From: a virus
Virus record (IMG/VR): IMGVR_UViG_3300034066_000841
Span: 1 to 49,034 of that record
DNA: 49,034 nt
Strand: one strand, 5' to 3'
Position 1 is the first letter of the stretch; each line of letters starts with the position of its first letter. The translations under genes were made by a program, and so were the position numbers. The notes below the pieces were generated by a model. It did not search any database. It was given only the letters and a program-made list of their open reading frames with translations, and had not been told where the DNA came from. Positions 21,277 to 30,048 of the stretch are shown here, piece by piece.

Positions 21277-21905
21277 CGCACCCGCGCAAGCTGATCCGCA
21301 ATGCACTGGTGGCGCGACTGGGTAGCAACGCTGGCACCCAGCAGGCGCCGGCCTATCCGACGGTCGCAGGGCCTCGCGTGTTCGCCGGCCGGCCGGCGCC
21401 GCTTGAGGAAGGCGATCTGCCGGCGATTGTCATCCACACCCGTGAAGCTGAGGATGTGGAGAGCTACCCCGCGAGCGGGTGGAATGGTTTCGTGCGCAGG
21501 CGCTGCACCGCGATGGTTGAGTGCTACCTGCAGAGCTTTGACGACATCGACGAAGAACTGGACGACCTTGCCGATCAGGTGGAGCGCATGATCGAAAGCT
21601 GGGAGATCCCTGGCTTTGAGTCAGCTGAGATCCAGCTGCGCAGTACCACCAGCGAGGTGGACTGGGACGGCAGTCTGAGCACCGGCGCGGTGAAGCTGCG
21701 CTACGACGTGATCTACCGCACCCCCTACCGCGACTGCAGCAACCCCTACGTGGATGCTGACGCTGCAGCGGGTGACGGTTCGATCTACCGCAGCGGCGCC
21801 TATCCTGGGGGGCAGGTCATGCCGGGCTGCCCGGCCGACAACACCGGCGAGGCGTGCCCCATCGGCGCCGCCGAACTGTTCTCACAAGAGGAGCCGATCA
21901 ACTGA
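21273..21905 (+). CDS. Minor tail / tail-terminator protein
   Basis: A 210-residue product. Residues 1-155 (KLIRNALVARLGS, RVFAGRPAPLEEGDLPAIVIHTR, MVECYLQSFDDIDEELDDLADQVE, RSTTSEVDWDGS, VKLRYDVIYRTPY) follow the gpU-type tail-terminator fold as seen in lambda-like phages. The last 45 residues are an unusual Gly/Pro/Cys-containing tail. It overlaps both neighbours. Confidence 0.72.
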   Translation: MTHPRKLIRNALVARLGSNAGTQQAPAYPTVAGPRVFAGRPAPLEEGDLPAIVIHTREAEDVESYPASGWNGFVRRRCTAMVECYLQSFDDIDEELDDLADQVERMIESWEIPGFESAEIQLRSTTSEVDWDGSLSTGAVKLRYDVIYRTPYRDCSNPYVDADAAAGDGSIYRSGAYPGGQVMPGCPADNTGEACPIGAAELFSQEEPIN

Positions 21906-22225
21906 TGGCCACCCGCAAAAAGCCAACAGCATCCAAAACCGCGCAGCCTGGCGTGACGCTGGACAGCATGGTGCAGTTCCTGGGCTTGAATCAGGACAAG
22001 GATCACGACACGCTGCGCAAGGCCGTCGACCTGGCAACTGCTGCCGCCGCCGCTCACATCGGCCAGGAGCTGCCTGAGGAACTGCCGCACCCGATCGCTC
22101 AAGGCGTGCGCTTGCTGGCGACCAAACTGCTTATCACCGGCGCCCTGGAGGGCCCTGTGGAAGCCAAAGACATCCCGCTGCTGGTGCGCGCTTTCTGGAC
22201 GCCGGCCGATGCTGCGGGTCAATAG
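21905..22225 (+). CDS. Hypothetical structural-region protein
   Basis: A 106-residue product from the ATG at 21905 (TGATGG overlap). The basic, disordered start (ATRKKPTASKTAQPG) precedes a helical body (DSMVQFLGLNQDKDHDTLRKAVDLATAAAAAHIG and ARAFWTPADAAGQ-like end). Gene position before baseplate V suggests a tail-completion role. The helical head-completion adaptor type (gp6-like) is a possibility. Low certainty on function. Confidence 0.6.
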   Translation: MATRKKPTASKTAQPGVTLDSMVQFLGLNQDKDHDTLRKAVDLATAAAAAHIGQELPEELPHPIAQGVRLLATKLLITGALEGPVEAKDIPLLVRAFWTPADAAGQ

Positions 22226-22712
22226 GGACGACCAGACCACATCTGGCGTAGGTGCAGCTGAGCACACCGACAGCTCGCGGCGGGTCAATAACATGATCCG
22301 CTACGGCGTGGTGAAGGAAGCTGACTACCCCAAGGGTTTAATCCGCGTCGAGATGCAGGATGGCGAGATCCTGAGCGACTGGATTCCCTGGGTGACTCTG
22401 CGGGCCGGAAAGGACCGTTTCTGGTGGGCGCCTGAGGAAGGCGAGGTGATGCTGGTGCTGGCTCCTTCCGGCGAGCTGGCCAACGCTGTGGCGCTGCCGG
22501 CAGCGTTCAGCAACGAGAACCAGAACGCCGACCGCGAGACGGTGCAGCGGCAGACCTTCGACGATGGCACTGTGGTCGAGTACGACCGCGAAGCGCACCG
22601 CCTCACGATGGACGTGAAGGGAGACGTGAAGATCAAGGCCACGGGCAAGATCGACATTGAAGCCGATGGCAACGTGAAGATCGTCGGTGCCAGAATTGAC
22701 CTGAACCCGTAG
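22209..22712 (+). CDS. Baseplate assembly protein V
   Basis: A 167-residue product; ATG at 22209 (an alternative ATG at 22293 gives 139 residues). Residues from about 29 (MIRYGVVKEADYPKGLIRVEM, WIPWVTLRAGKDRFWWAPEEGE) form the gpV OB-fold, followed by FDDGTVVEYDRE and triplet beta-repeats (MDVKGDVKIKATGKIDIEADGNV) that build the triple-stranded beta-helix spike. It forms the membrane-piercing needle under the hub and is tipped by the PAAR protein (41952-42242). Confidence 0.92.
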   Translation: MLRVNRDDQTTSGVGAAEHTDSSRRVNNMIRYGVVKEADYPKGLIRVEMQDGEILSDWIPWVTLRAGKDRFWWAPEEGEVMLVLAPSGELANAVALPAAFSNENQNADRETVQRQTFDDGTVVEYDREAHRLTMDVKGDVKIKATGKIDIEADGNVKIVGARIDLNP

Positions 22713-22720
22713 GAGGCGTC

Positions 22721-23062
22721 ATGGCTGGCGGGATGAGCCGCACAAGCGGCAGCGCGCTGGGCGGCTTCGACCACCTGCGGCAATCCATCTGGGACATCCT
22801 GACGACGCCGATCGGCAGCAGGGTTCACCGCCGGGACTACGGCAGCCGTTTGCCGTACCTGGTCGACCGGCCGATCAACAGCAGCCTTGTGGCTGAGCTC
22901 GTGGCGGCGACGGCTGAGGCCTTAGATCGCTGGGAGCCGCGGCTGCGCCTTGAGCAGGTCAAAGTCGACAACGTGAGCAGCAACGGGCAGATCGAACTCA
23001 GCCTGATTGGCTACTATCTGCTCAACGGGAAAAAAGTCGAGATCGAGGGGCTGGTGATCTGA
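22721..23062 (+). CDS. Baseplate wedge protein GpW/gp25-like
   Basis: A 113-residue product. GGFDHLRQSIWDILTTPIGSRVHRRDYGS is the hallmark of the gp25/GpW lysozyme-like baseplate family. It links baseplate and sheath and starts sheath assembly. Typical order V, W, J, I is kept. Confidence 0.93.
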   Translation: MAGGMSRTSGSALGGFDHLRQSIWDILTTPIGSRVHRRDYGSRLPYLVDRPINSSLVAELVAATAEALDRWEPRLRLEQVKVDNVSSNGQIELSLIGYYLLNGKKVEIEGLVI

Positions 23063-24033
23063 TGGCCACGATCGACTTCAGCACTATCCCGGCGCCGGCG
23101 ATCATCGAGGCGCTCGACTTTGAAACGATCCTGCAGGAAATGATTGCGGACCTGCAGGCCCGCGACCCTGCATACACCGAGATCCTCGAAAGCGATCCTG
23201 GCGTCAAGATCCTGGAAGTGGCAGCCGCGCGTGAGCTGATCCTGCGACAGCGAATCAATGACGCGCTGCAGGCGACGCTGCTGCGCTACAGCCTCGGCGC
23301 TGACATGGACAACCTGGCCGCCTTCTATGGCGTGAGCCGCCTGATCGACGAAACCGACGAAGCGCTGCGCTTGCGCACCATCGAGCGCATCATGGGCAGC
23401 AGCACTGCCGGCGGCGCCGCGTGGTATCGCTTCCAAGCCCTGAGCGCTGACGACCGCGTGAAGGACGCTGCGGTGAGCAGCCCATCAGCCGGGCAAGTGC
23501 TGGTGGCGCTGCTGAGCAAGGAAGGCGAGCAGGCGGCAGTCGCAACCGGAACTGATCTGAATCAGCTGGGCGTGGCCTACGGCATCGTGCGAACCACCGG
23601 TGAGACCGACGCTGCCTACCGCTCGCGCATCCTGGCAGTGGTGGTGGCTGGCGGCGGCTACGGCTACGCCAGCTCGAACCTGGTGCAGGCAGTGAATACG
23701 AAGCTGCAGGCTGACGACGTTCGAGTGCTGACCGACACGCTGACGGTGCAGGGCGCGCAGATCCTGAACGTGAACGTGACAGCGCAGATCTACCTCTACC
23801 CCGACACTCCGATGGAGGTTTTTGACGGGTTGGAAGCCCGACTGCGAAGTGCCTTCAGTGCGCAGTCCGGTCTGGGGTGGGACGTGACTACCAGCTGGCT
23901 GATTGCTCAGCTGCATCCGGCTGGCGTGCAGCGCGTGATCTTGACAGCGCCGACCGCCAATGTCATCTGTTCACCTATCCAAGCCCCATCTCTCGGCACT
24001 GTGACGCTCACCCTGGCGGGCCGTGACCGATGA
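23062..24033 (+). CDS. Baseplate protein J
   Basis: A 323-residue product of the P2 gpJ/T4 gp6-like wedge family: MLQEMIADLQARDPAYTE-type start, SDPGVKILEVAAARELILRQRIN, GADMDNLAAFYGVSRL, and a C-terminal LTLAGRD. It overlaps W at its start and I at its end. Confidence 0.93.
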   Translation: MATIDFSTIPAPAIIEALDFETILQEMIADLQARDPAYTEILESDPGVKILEVAAARELILRQRINDALQATLLRYSLGADMDNLAAFYGVSRLIDETDEALRLRTIERIMGSSTAGGAAWYRFQALSADDRVKDAAVSSPSAGQVLVALLSKEGEQAAVATGTDLNQLGVAYGIVRTTGETDAAYRSRILAVVVAGGGYGYASSNLVQAVNTKLQADDVRVLTDTLTVQGAQILNVNVTAQIYLYPDTPMEVFDGLEARLRSAFSAQSGLGWDVTTSWLIAQLHPAGVQRVILTAPTANVICSPIQAPSLGTVTLTLAGRDR

Positions 24034-25346
24034 GTCTTTACGATCTGCTGCCGCCCAACGCGACGCAGCTTGAGCGGGACTTCTCTCGAGCGACTTCTAG
24101 CCTTGAGCGCACCGGCAGCGCGGTGCCGACGGTCCGCACCGCCAAGCGGGTCAACATCCCCGACTCAGTGGTCCCCTGGCTCATCTACGAGTACGGCCTG
24201 GGTGAGCTACTGCCCTATCTGGGCAATGACCAGCGGCGCGCTATCGCTGAGGGCGTGCTGTGGCAACGAGTGCGCGGCACGCCCCAGGCGCTGAAGACGG
24301 CGCTGAACTGGATCAGCCTGGCGGCAACGATTGAGGAATCCGAAGCCGGGACTCTGCGATGGGCTGAGTACCAGCTGGGCCTCGATCAGGTGCCGATCGG
24401 CCTGGACGGCATTACCTCGATGGTGGGCATTGCCACCATCAGCCAGCCAGTCCGCAGCAAGCTGTTTCGCGTCTACGCCGGTTACGACGAGCGGCGCTTC
24501 ATCCTTGACGATCACAAGCTGGGCGAAGGCCTGCTCTGCGATCACTCCGGCGTCTACCTCAGGCCTGATTGGCCACAGCTGAGCTTCGGGAGAGAGTTTG
24601 AGAGCGAACTTGACCAGCGTGACCAGTTCATCGCCGTGCGCGGCAACGAGCGCGCGCGGGGGATGCTGGGCCCCTACGAAGACAAGTTCATCCTCAGCCA
24701 CAGCCTCGTCGATGAGTGGTGGCACCTCAGCGACTTCGGATCGAGCGTCCGCAGCCGGCTCATCTTCATCAGCTACGGGCCGCTGCCCTCAGCTGGCACG
24801 ACCTGGGAGCAGGGCACGTGGGAAAGCGTGCTGGGATGGGCGATCACCAACAGCACAGTCCCGCCGCGCAAGTTTGCCAAGGCCGGCATCTACCTCAGCG
24901 ACTACGCGGTCCTCAGCGACACCAACACGTGCTTCCCGGCGCGGATCGAAACCGAGGTGGGCGACGGGCCCTTCATCCTCAGCGAACCCCTGGCCACTGG
25001 TGAAGGCCAACTCAGCGGGCACCGCTCTCAGCTGCAATACCAGGAAGTGCTGGAGCGCCTGGAGCGCTCACTGCAGGCCACCACAGCAGCACCAGCTGCG
25101 CCGCAGGTCGCAAGCAGCCTGCAGCGGCAGACCAGCCGCGAGCTGCCCTACGACGACAACTTCATCCTCAGTCAGCACCGTCTCGATGAGTGGTGGCACC
25201 TGGCGGATGAAATGCTGATCGACCGCCTGATCACGGCAACCGCGCCTGGCGCTGCACACCCGGCGATCGGCTGGGAAAACATCAGCTGGGAAGCTGCGAT
25301 TAACTGGGGTGTGGCGATCGAGAGCCAACATCAAACCATCAACTAG
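24030..25346 (+). CDS. Tail protein I with a long C-terminal extension
   Basis: A 438-residue product. Residues 1-115 match P2 gpI (LLPPNATQLERDFSRATS, VPWLIYEYGLGELLPYL, VLWQRVRGTPQALKTALNWI). The rest, about 320 residues, is an extension absent from P2 gpI. It contains repeats of the type F-I-L-S-x-x-x-L-D-E-W-W-H-L (near residues 217-233 and 380-395) and LDDHKLGEGLLCDHSGVYL. The repeats may mediate attachment of fibres. Confidence 0.85.
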   Translation: MSLYDLLPPNATQLERDFSRATSSLERTGSAVPTVRTAKRVNIPDSVVPWLIYEYGLGELLPYLGNDQRRAIAEGVLWQRVRGTPQALKTALNWISLAATIEESEAGTLRWAEYQLGLDQVPIGLDGITSMVGIATISQPVRSKLFRVYAGYDERRFILDDHKLGEGLLCDHSGVYLRPDWPQLSFGREFESELDQRDQFIAVRGNERARGMLGPYEDKFILSHSLVDEWWHLSDFGSSVRSRLIFISYGPLPSAGTTWEQGTWESVLGWAITNSTVPPRKFAKAGIYLSDYAVLSDTNTCFPARIETEVGDGPFILSEPLATGEGQLSGHRSQLQYQEVLERLERSLQATTAAPAAPQVASSLQRQTSRELPYDDNFILSQHRLDEWWHLADEMLIDRLITATAPGAAHPAIGWENISWEAAINWGVAIESQHQTIN

Positions 25347-25355
25347 GACAGCGAT

Positions 25356-25361
25356 AGAATG
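25356..25361 (+). promoter_or_regulatory. Possible late promoter -10 (GATAGAAT)
   Basis: GATAGAAT in the 41-base gap before 25388. It shares TAGAAT with 18720 and 32786. Confidence 0.35.
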
Positions 25362-25387
25362 ACCATGACCACTGAGGCCCAGGCCTA

Positions 25388-25873
25388 ATGGCAACCCTCA
25401 CCACGTCCGGGCGCGCAGGCCTGGCGGCTGCGATCGCAGCCCGCAACATCTACCTGGGTCTCGGCTCTGGCAGCAGCAGCTGGGACAGCAGCGGCACGCC
25501 TCCCGAAAACATCAGCCAGACAGCACTGCTGGCAGCGGTTGGATTCCGCAAAGCGGCACAGGTGTCGTTCGTGACGCCGAACGCTCAAGGTTCGATCTCT
25601 CTGCCAAGCGGCCGTTACAACGTCAGCCAGTCGCAGACGAACTACCTCTATCTGCGGTTCACGCTCGACTTCGCGGACGCCGGCACCGCCACGATCCGCG
25701 AAACCGGCGTGATGCTCGACACCGTGCCTAACGTCGGTCTGCCTGCTGGGCAGATGTTCTTCAGCGCTGCACAGGTGTCGAACCCCGGTACGCTGTACCT
25801 ACTGGAACACGTGCCTGCGATCATTCGCACGCCCGCCACCCGCGAAACCTTCGAGTTCGTCCTGACGTTCTGA
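25388..25873 (+). CDS. Baseplate/fibre-associated structural protein
   Basis: A 161-residue product. GRAGLAAAIAARNIYLGLGSG, then VSFVTPNAQGSISLPSGRYN, LYLRFTLDFADAGTATIRETGVMLDT, and ETFEFVLTF at the end. This layout recurs in Mu/P2-like phages directly before DUF4815-type genes. Probably a baseplate or fibre-network component. Exact role unknown. Confidence 0.72.
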   Translation: MATLTTSGRAGLAAAIAARNIYLGLGSGSSSWDSSGTPPENISQTALLAAVGFRKAAQVSFVTPNAQGSISLPSGRYNVSQSQTNYLYLRFTLDFADAGTATIRETGVMLDTVPNVGLPAGQMFFSAAQVSNPGTLYLLEHVPAIIRTPATRETFEFVLTF

Positions 25874-25880
25874 GGCATCC

Positions 25881-28800
25881 ATGACACTCCAGGGCTACTA
25901 CAACCGCTTCGACGCCGCAGACCGCTACGACGAGCTGCTGTTCCGCGCCAGCAAGGGCCTGCAGTCGGCCGAGCTGAACGAAATCCAGAGCATCCTTAGC
26001 GATCGCATCCTGAAGATCGCCAACGTGCTGTTCAAGGACGGCGCGGTGGTTCGCAACGCCTCTGCGGTGATCAACCCGCAGACCGGCGCCACGCAGATGG
26101 AAGCTGGCTCGGTCTACGTGCTGGGCGCAGTGCGGGACGTGACCGCTGCCACCTTCACCATTCCCACAGCTGGGGACGTGCAGATCGGCGTGCGGATCGT
26201 CACTGCCACCATCACAGAGCTGGAGTCGGCAGCGCTGCGCGACCCCGCAGTCGGCACCCGCAACTACCAGGAGGCTGGCGCGGGCCGCACCCGCCGCACC
26301 GTGTCCTGGGGATGGAACGGCGACGGTGGCGCTGGCGACTTCTACAGCGTCTACAGCGTGCGCGATGGCGTGCTGCTGAACCAAGATCCCCCGCCGCAGC
26401 TTGACGGCGTCAAGCAGCTGATCGCTCGCTACGACCGCGACGCCAACGGCAACTACATCGTTTCCGGCTTCAACGTCATCCCTCTCGGGAAAGACGCTGG
26501 CCAGACCAACTACGTCTACAGCGTGCAGGAGGGCGTGGCCAACGTCCTCGGCAGCAAGATCGACAAGCCTCAAGCCAGCCCCCTGGCTTACCCGATCGAC
26601 CCTGACCTGCAGACCATCAGCAACGAGCCCAAGGTCAGCGCGTCAGCCGGCACCCAAACGATTACCGTCAACCGCAAGCCGCTCAACAACATCGTTGACG
26701 TGGTGGTGACGAGGGAAAAGACCGTCACCCTGACGCATGGCGCCTTCACCGGCGCGCTCGACGCACTGCCTGACACTGCGGTGCTGAGCATCCAAAGCGT
26801 CACCCAAGGCGGCACGACCTACACCGCCGGCACCGCTTACAACCTGACTGCTGATCAAGTCGACTGGAGCCCTGGCGGCGCTGAGCCCGCTCCGGGCAGC
26901 ACCTACAGCGTTACTTATCGCTATCTCACCAGCGTCACCCCGTCGAACATCAACACCGACGCCGGCACCTTCCAGATCACCGATGCGGTGAGCGGCACCC
27001 TGGTGCTTGTCGACTACCGCTGGAAAATGCCGCGGTACGATGTGATCGCGCTTGACAACGCAGGCCTGTTCCACCGGATCAAGGGCGTGGCCTCGCCCTT
27101 CCGCCCGGTCGTGCCCCTGGTGCCGAGCTCCCAGCTGCCGATTGCCAACATCTACTTTGACTGGCTGAGCACCAGCACCCCGCGGGTCGAAAACGATGGC
27201 ACCCGTGTGGTGTCCATGAAGGAGCAGCGGCAGTTCAAGGATTCAATCGTGGAGCTCTACAGCCTGATCGCTGAAGAGCGTCTAAAGAACGACATCAGCA
27301 GCCGCGAACCCACGGCCAAATACGGCCTGTTCACCGATCCGCTCCTGGACAACGACCTGCGCGATGCAGGCGTGGCGCAGGACGCCGTGCTGGTGGATCA
27401 GGAGCTGCAGCTGGGCATCACCGCCTCTGCGACCTTTGCCTCGCAGAACAACAACAGCCAGCACCTGCTGCCGTTCGTTGATGAGGTGCTCATCGCACAG
27501 GAGCTGCGCACCGGGCAGATGGCGATCAACCCCTACGCCAACTTCGACCCGATCCCGGCTCGCGTCACGTTGAACCCCAACGTGGACCTGTGGACTGAGT
27601 TCACTGATCAAACCACGGAGACCACCCGCCGGATCAGCCAGGGCAGCGGCAACGCCAGCCAGACCAGCACCAGCACCGCCACCAACCTGGCAGCTTCAGC
27701 CAGCAGCGCGATCGAGTTCCTGCGCCAGCGCAGCGTCTCGTTCGTGGTGGACGGCTTCGGCCCGAGCGAAATCCTGCAACAGCTGCGCTTTGATGGCCGC
27801 AACGTCACGCCCGCGGGCGTGACTGCCAACCTGAGCGGCACTCTCACCGGCAGTTTCAGCATCCCCGCTGGCGTGCCTGCTGGCACCAAACTGGTCGAGT
27901 TCCTCGGCCAGGGCGGCAGCTACGGCGCAGCGCAGTACACCGGCCAGGGCACTCTGGTGGCGCGTCGATGGGAACGGGTGACCACGATCCTGACCCAGTT
28001 CTGGAACGTGGACCCGCTGGCTCAGAGCTTTGTTCTCAACACTGGCCGGCACATCACCGGCGTGGACCTGAAGTTCGCAGCCGTCGGCAACACCGCCAGG
28101 CCCGTGGTGGTGCAGTTGCGTGAGTCGGACAACGGCTTCCCCGGCCGCCGCGTCATCGCTGACGCCGTCATCCCCGGGACCGCACTGACCACCAACAACA
28201 CCTACGTGCGCGCTGGCTTTGGAGTGCCGGTCTATCTCGAGGCCGGGACCGAATACTTCATCGTCCTGCTGACCGATGACGCCACCCACGCAGTGCGCGT
28301 GGCTGAGCTCGGCAAGTTCGACTCAGTGGCGCAGCGCTGGGTGACCAGCCAGCCCTACACCGTGGGCGTGCTGCTCAGCAGCTCGAACAACAGCACCTGG
28401 ACCGCGCACCAGGAAAAGGATCTGACCTTCCGTCTGGCCGGCGCTGACTTCACCGCCAACACCCAGACGGTGAACCTCGGCTCGATCACCGTGAGCGGCA
28501 TGACCGATCTGCAGGTGCTGGCCCCTGTGGACCTGCCGACCAACAACACTAACGTCAGCTTCCGCTACACCCGGAGCACTGGCGAGGTGTTCAACCTCAG
28601 CCCTGGCCAGGCACTGCAGTTTGAGACCAGCATCTCGGACACCATGCAGATCCAGGCGGTGCTGAGCGGCAACGCGAACGAAAGCCCCGTGCTGTTCCCT
28701 GGCACTCAGAGCATTATCGGCACGCTGGACACCGCCGCGTTCTACCAGAGCCGGCAGTTCAGCATCGGCGCCGGCGGCGGCACGATGCGGGTGGTGATCG

Positions 28801-29024
28801 ACGCCAAGGTGACTGGCACCGCGACCGTCGCACCTCAGTACGACAACGCCGGCTTCCAGAACATGACCCTCGTCAAGTCGACGCCCCTAGGCGACGGCTA
28901 CGTGGAGTACGTCTACCAGGACACCGGCATCGTGGGCCTGACCGCTTCCAAGGTGAAACTGAGCCTGACCGGATCGGCAGCCCACCGGCCGAAGATCCGC
29001 AACATCCGCGCCGTGATGGTGTGA
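25881..29024 (+). CDS. Large DUF4815-type tail/baseplate protein
   Basis: A 1047-residue product. The N-terminal 350 residues (GYYNRFDAADRYDELLFRAS, SAELNEIQSILSDRI, VSWGWNGDGGAGDFYSVY, PQLDGVKQLIARYDRDANG) follow the DUF4815 pattern. The middle carries Ig-like or jelly-roll segments, including a region near 690-840 (GRHITGVDLKFAAVGNTARPVVVQLRE...) like a carbohydrate-binding beta-sandwich. Probably a peripheral baseplate protein onto which fibres dock. It is the largest gene in the genome. Confidence 0.82.
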   Translation: MTLQGYYNRFDAADRYDELLFRASKGLQSAELNEIQSILSDRILKIANVLFKDGAVVRNASAVINPQTGATQMEAGSVYVLGAVRDVTAATFTIPTAGDVQIGVRIVTATITELESAALRDPAVGTRNYQEAGAGRTRRTVSWGWNGDGGAGDFYSVYSVRDGVLLNQDPPPQLDGVKQLIARYDRDANGNYIVSGFNVIPLGKDAGQTNYVYSVQEGVANVLGSKIDKPQASPLAYPIDPDLQTISNEPKVSASAGTQTITVNRKPLNNIVDVVVTREKTVTLTHGAFTGALDALPDTAVLSIQSVTQGGTTYTAGTAYNLTADQVDWSPGGAEPAPGSTYSVTYRYLTSVTPSNINTDAGTFQITDAVSGTLVLVDYRWKMPRYDVIALDNAGLFHRIKGVASPFRPVVPLVPSSQLPIANIYFDWLSTSTPRVENDGTRVVSMKEQRQFKDSIVELYSLIAEERLKNDISSREPTAKYGLFTDPLLDNDLRDAGVAQDAVLVDQELQLGITASATFASQNNNSQHLLPFVDEVLIAQELRTGQMAINPYANFDPIPARVTLNPNVDLWTEFTDQTTETTRRISQGSGNASQTSTSTATNLAASASSAIEFLRQRSVSFVVDGFGPSEILQQLRFDGRNVTPAGVTANLSGTLTGSFSIPAGVPAGTKLVEFLGQGGSYGAAQYTGQGTLVARRWERVTTILTQFWNVDPLAQSFVLNTGRHITGVDLKFAAVGNTARPVVVQLRESDNGFPGRRVIADAVIPGTALTTNNTYVRAGFGVPVYLEAGTEYFIVLLTDDATHAVRVAELGKFDSVAQRWVTSQPYTVGVLLSSSNNSTWTAHQEKDLTFRLAGADFTANTQTVNLGSITVSGMTDLQVLAPVDLPTNNTNVSFRYTRSTGEVFNLSPGQALQFETSISDTMQIQAVLSGNANESPVLFPGTQSIIGTLDTAAFYQSRQFSIGAGGGTMRVVIDAKVTGTATVAPQYDNAGFQNMTLVKSTPLGDGYVEYVYQDTGIVGLTASKVKLSLTGSAAHRPKIRNIRAVMV

Positions 29025-29028
29025 CGCC

Positions 29029-29691
29029 ATGCCTGTCGATCAGCAGACAACTGGCAGGGGCTACAAGCTCCCGCATCCAACCAACCTCCTGACGGAGGAC
29101 GTTCAGCGCCTGCGGGATGCCCTGCAGGCGATCGACAACGACGTGTCAGCCCGCCTGACCGCCAGCGGCGTCCAAGGCGCTGTAGATGCCGCCATTAACG
29201 CGCTGATCAACGGCGCCCCTGGCGCGCTCAACACGCTGGACGAACTGGCAGCGGCAATGGGCGATGACGCCAACTTCGCTGCAACAGTCACCAACGCTCT
29301 GGCCAGCCGGTACACAAAGGCCGAAGCGGACGCTCGCTACGTGCAGGGCGCCACGCAGACCGAAATGGTGTTTACCGCTGGCGCCGGCCAGACGGTGTTC
29401 ACCCTGAGCACGGCGGTGATCAATAAGGCGTCAGCGCTGGTGTCGGTTGACGGCATCATTCAGCCGACCGCTGAATACGCGATCAACCAAGCCGGCACCC
29501 ATCTAACTCTGAGCGAGGCGCCGGGCGCCGGTTCCATCGTGCGCGTCTTGGCGTTGGGTGTCGCCACTCCTGGCGCCCCTGCTGACGACACCGTGACAAC
29601 CCCAAAACTGCGCGATGGCGCCGTGACCGCGGCCAAGCTGGCGCCCGATGCAAAAGGCGCAAGCATCGGCCTGGCGATTGCCCTCGGCTAA
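29029..29691 (+). CDS. Tail fibre protein
   Basis: A 220-residue product. The N-terminal docking part (YKLPHPTNLLTEDVQRLRDAL) is followed by the fibre repeat APGALNTLDELAAAMGDDANF...YTKAEADARYV common to phage side fibres, then VFTAGAGQTVFTLS and a C-terminal TTPKLRDGAVTAAKLAPDA repeat. It is shorter than most receptor-binding fibres, so it may be a connector. Confidence 0.85.
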   Translation: MPVDQQTTGRGYKLPHPTNLLTEDVQRLRDALQAIDNDVSARLTASGVQGAVDAAINALINGAPGALNTLDELAAAMGDDANFAATVTNALASRYTKAEADARYVQGATQTEMVFTAGAGQTVFTLSTAVINKASALVSVDGIIQPTAEYAINQAGTHLTLSEAPGAGSIVRVLALGVATPGAPADDTVTTPKLRDGAVTAAKLAPDAKGASIGLAIALG

Positions 29692-29709
29692 CCCCTCAGG
29701 ATCCGACCC

Positions 29710-30048
29710 ATGGCTGAAACTTTCAACCGCACCAGCGTCAAGCTCACCACCACTACGATCACCGACGCCTACCAGGCACCCAACGTCGCCAACACCGACC
29801 GAGCCATCGTGCTGAGCTGCATGGTGGCAAACGTCGATCCCAGTGTCTCCTGCGACGTGACGGTGGCGATCACCGACAGCAGCAACGTTGAGATTGCTAA
29901 GATCGCCAACGCGATTCAGGTGCCGGCGAAGTCTACCCTAGAGATCGTGGCGAACAAGGTGGTGCTCAAGCGCGGCGAGAAGCTGCGTGCGACTGCCAGC
30001 TTGGCGAACGATCTTGAAGTGACCGTGAGCGCGCTGGAGATCAGCTGA
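29710..30048 (+). CDS. Small virion-associated beta protein
   Basis: A 112-residue product: ETFNRTSVKLTTTTITDAYQAPN, IVLSCMVANVDPSVSCDVTVAITDSS, QVPAKSTLEIVANKVVLKRGEKLRA, LEVTVSALEIS. From memory this all-beta family is frequent in marine and freshwater phages, including cyanophages, near fibre or neck genes. Structural role only inferred. Confidence 0.72.
   Translation: MAETFNRTSVKLTTTTITDAYQAPNVANTDRAIVLSCMVANVDPSVSCDVTVAITDSSNVEIAKIANAIQVPAKSTLEIVANKVVLKRGEKLRATASLANDLEVTVSALEIS

Noticed and set aside
25347-25387. Mini-ORF ATGACCATGACC... ending TAA (9 codons)
   Set aside because: Too short to support, and lies in the possible late promoter and leader.
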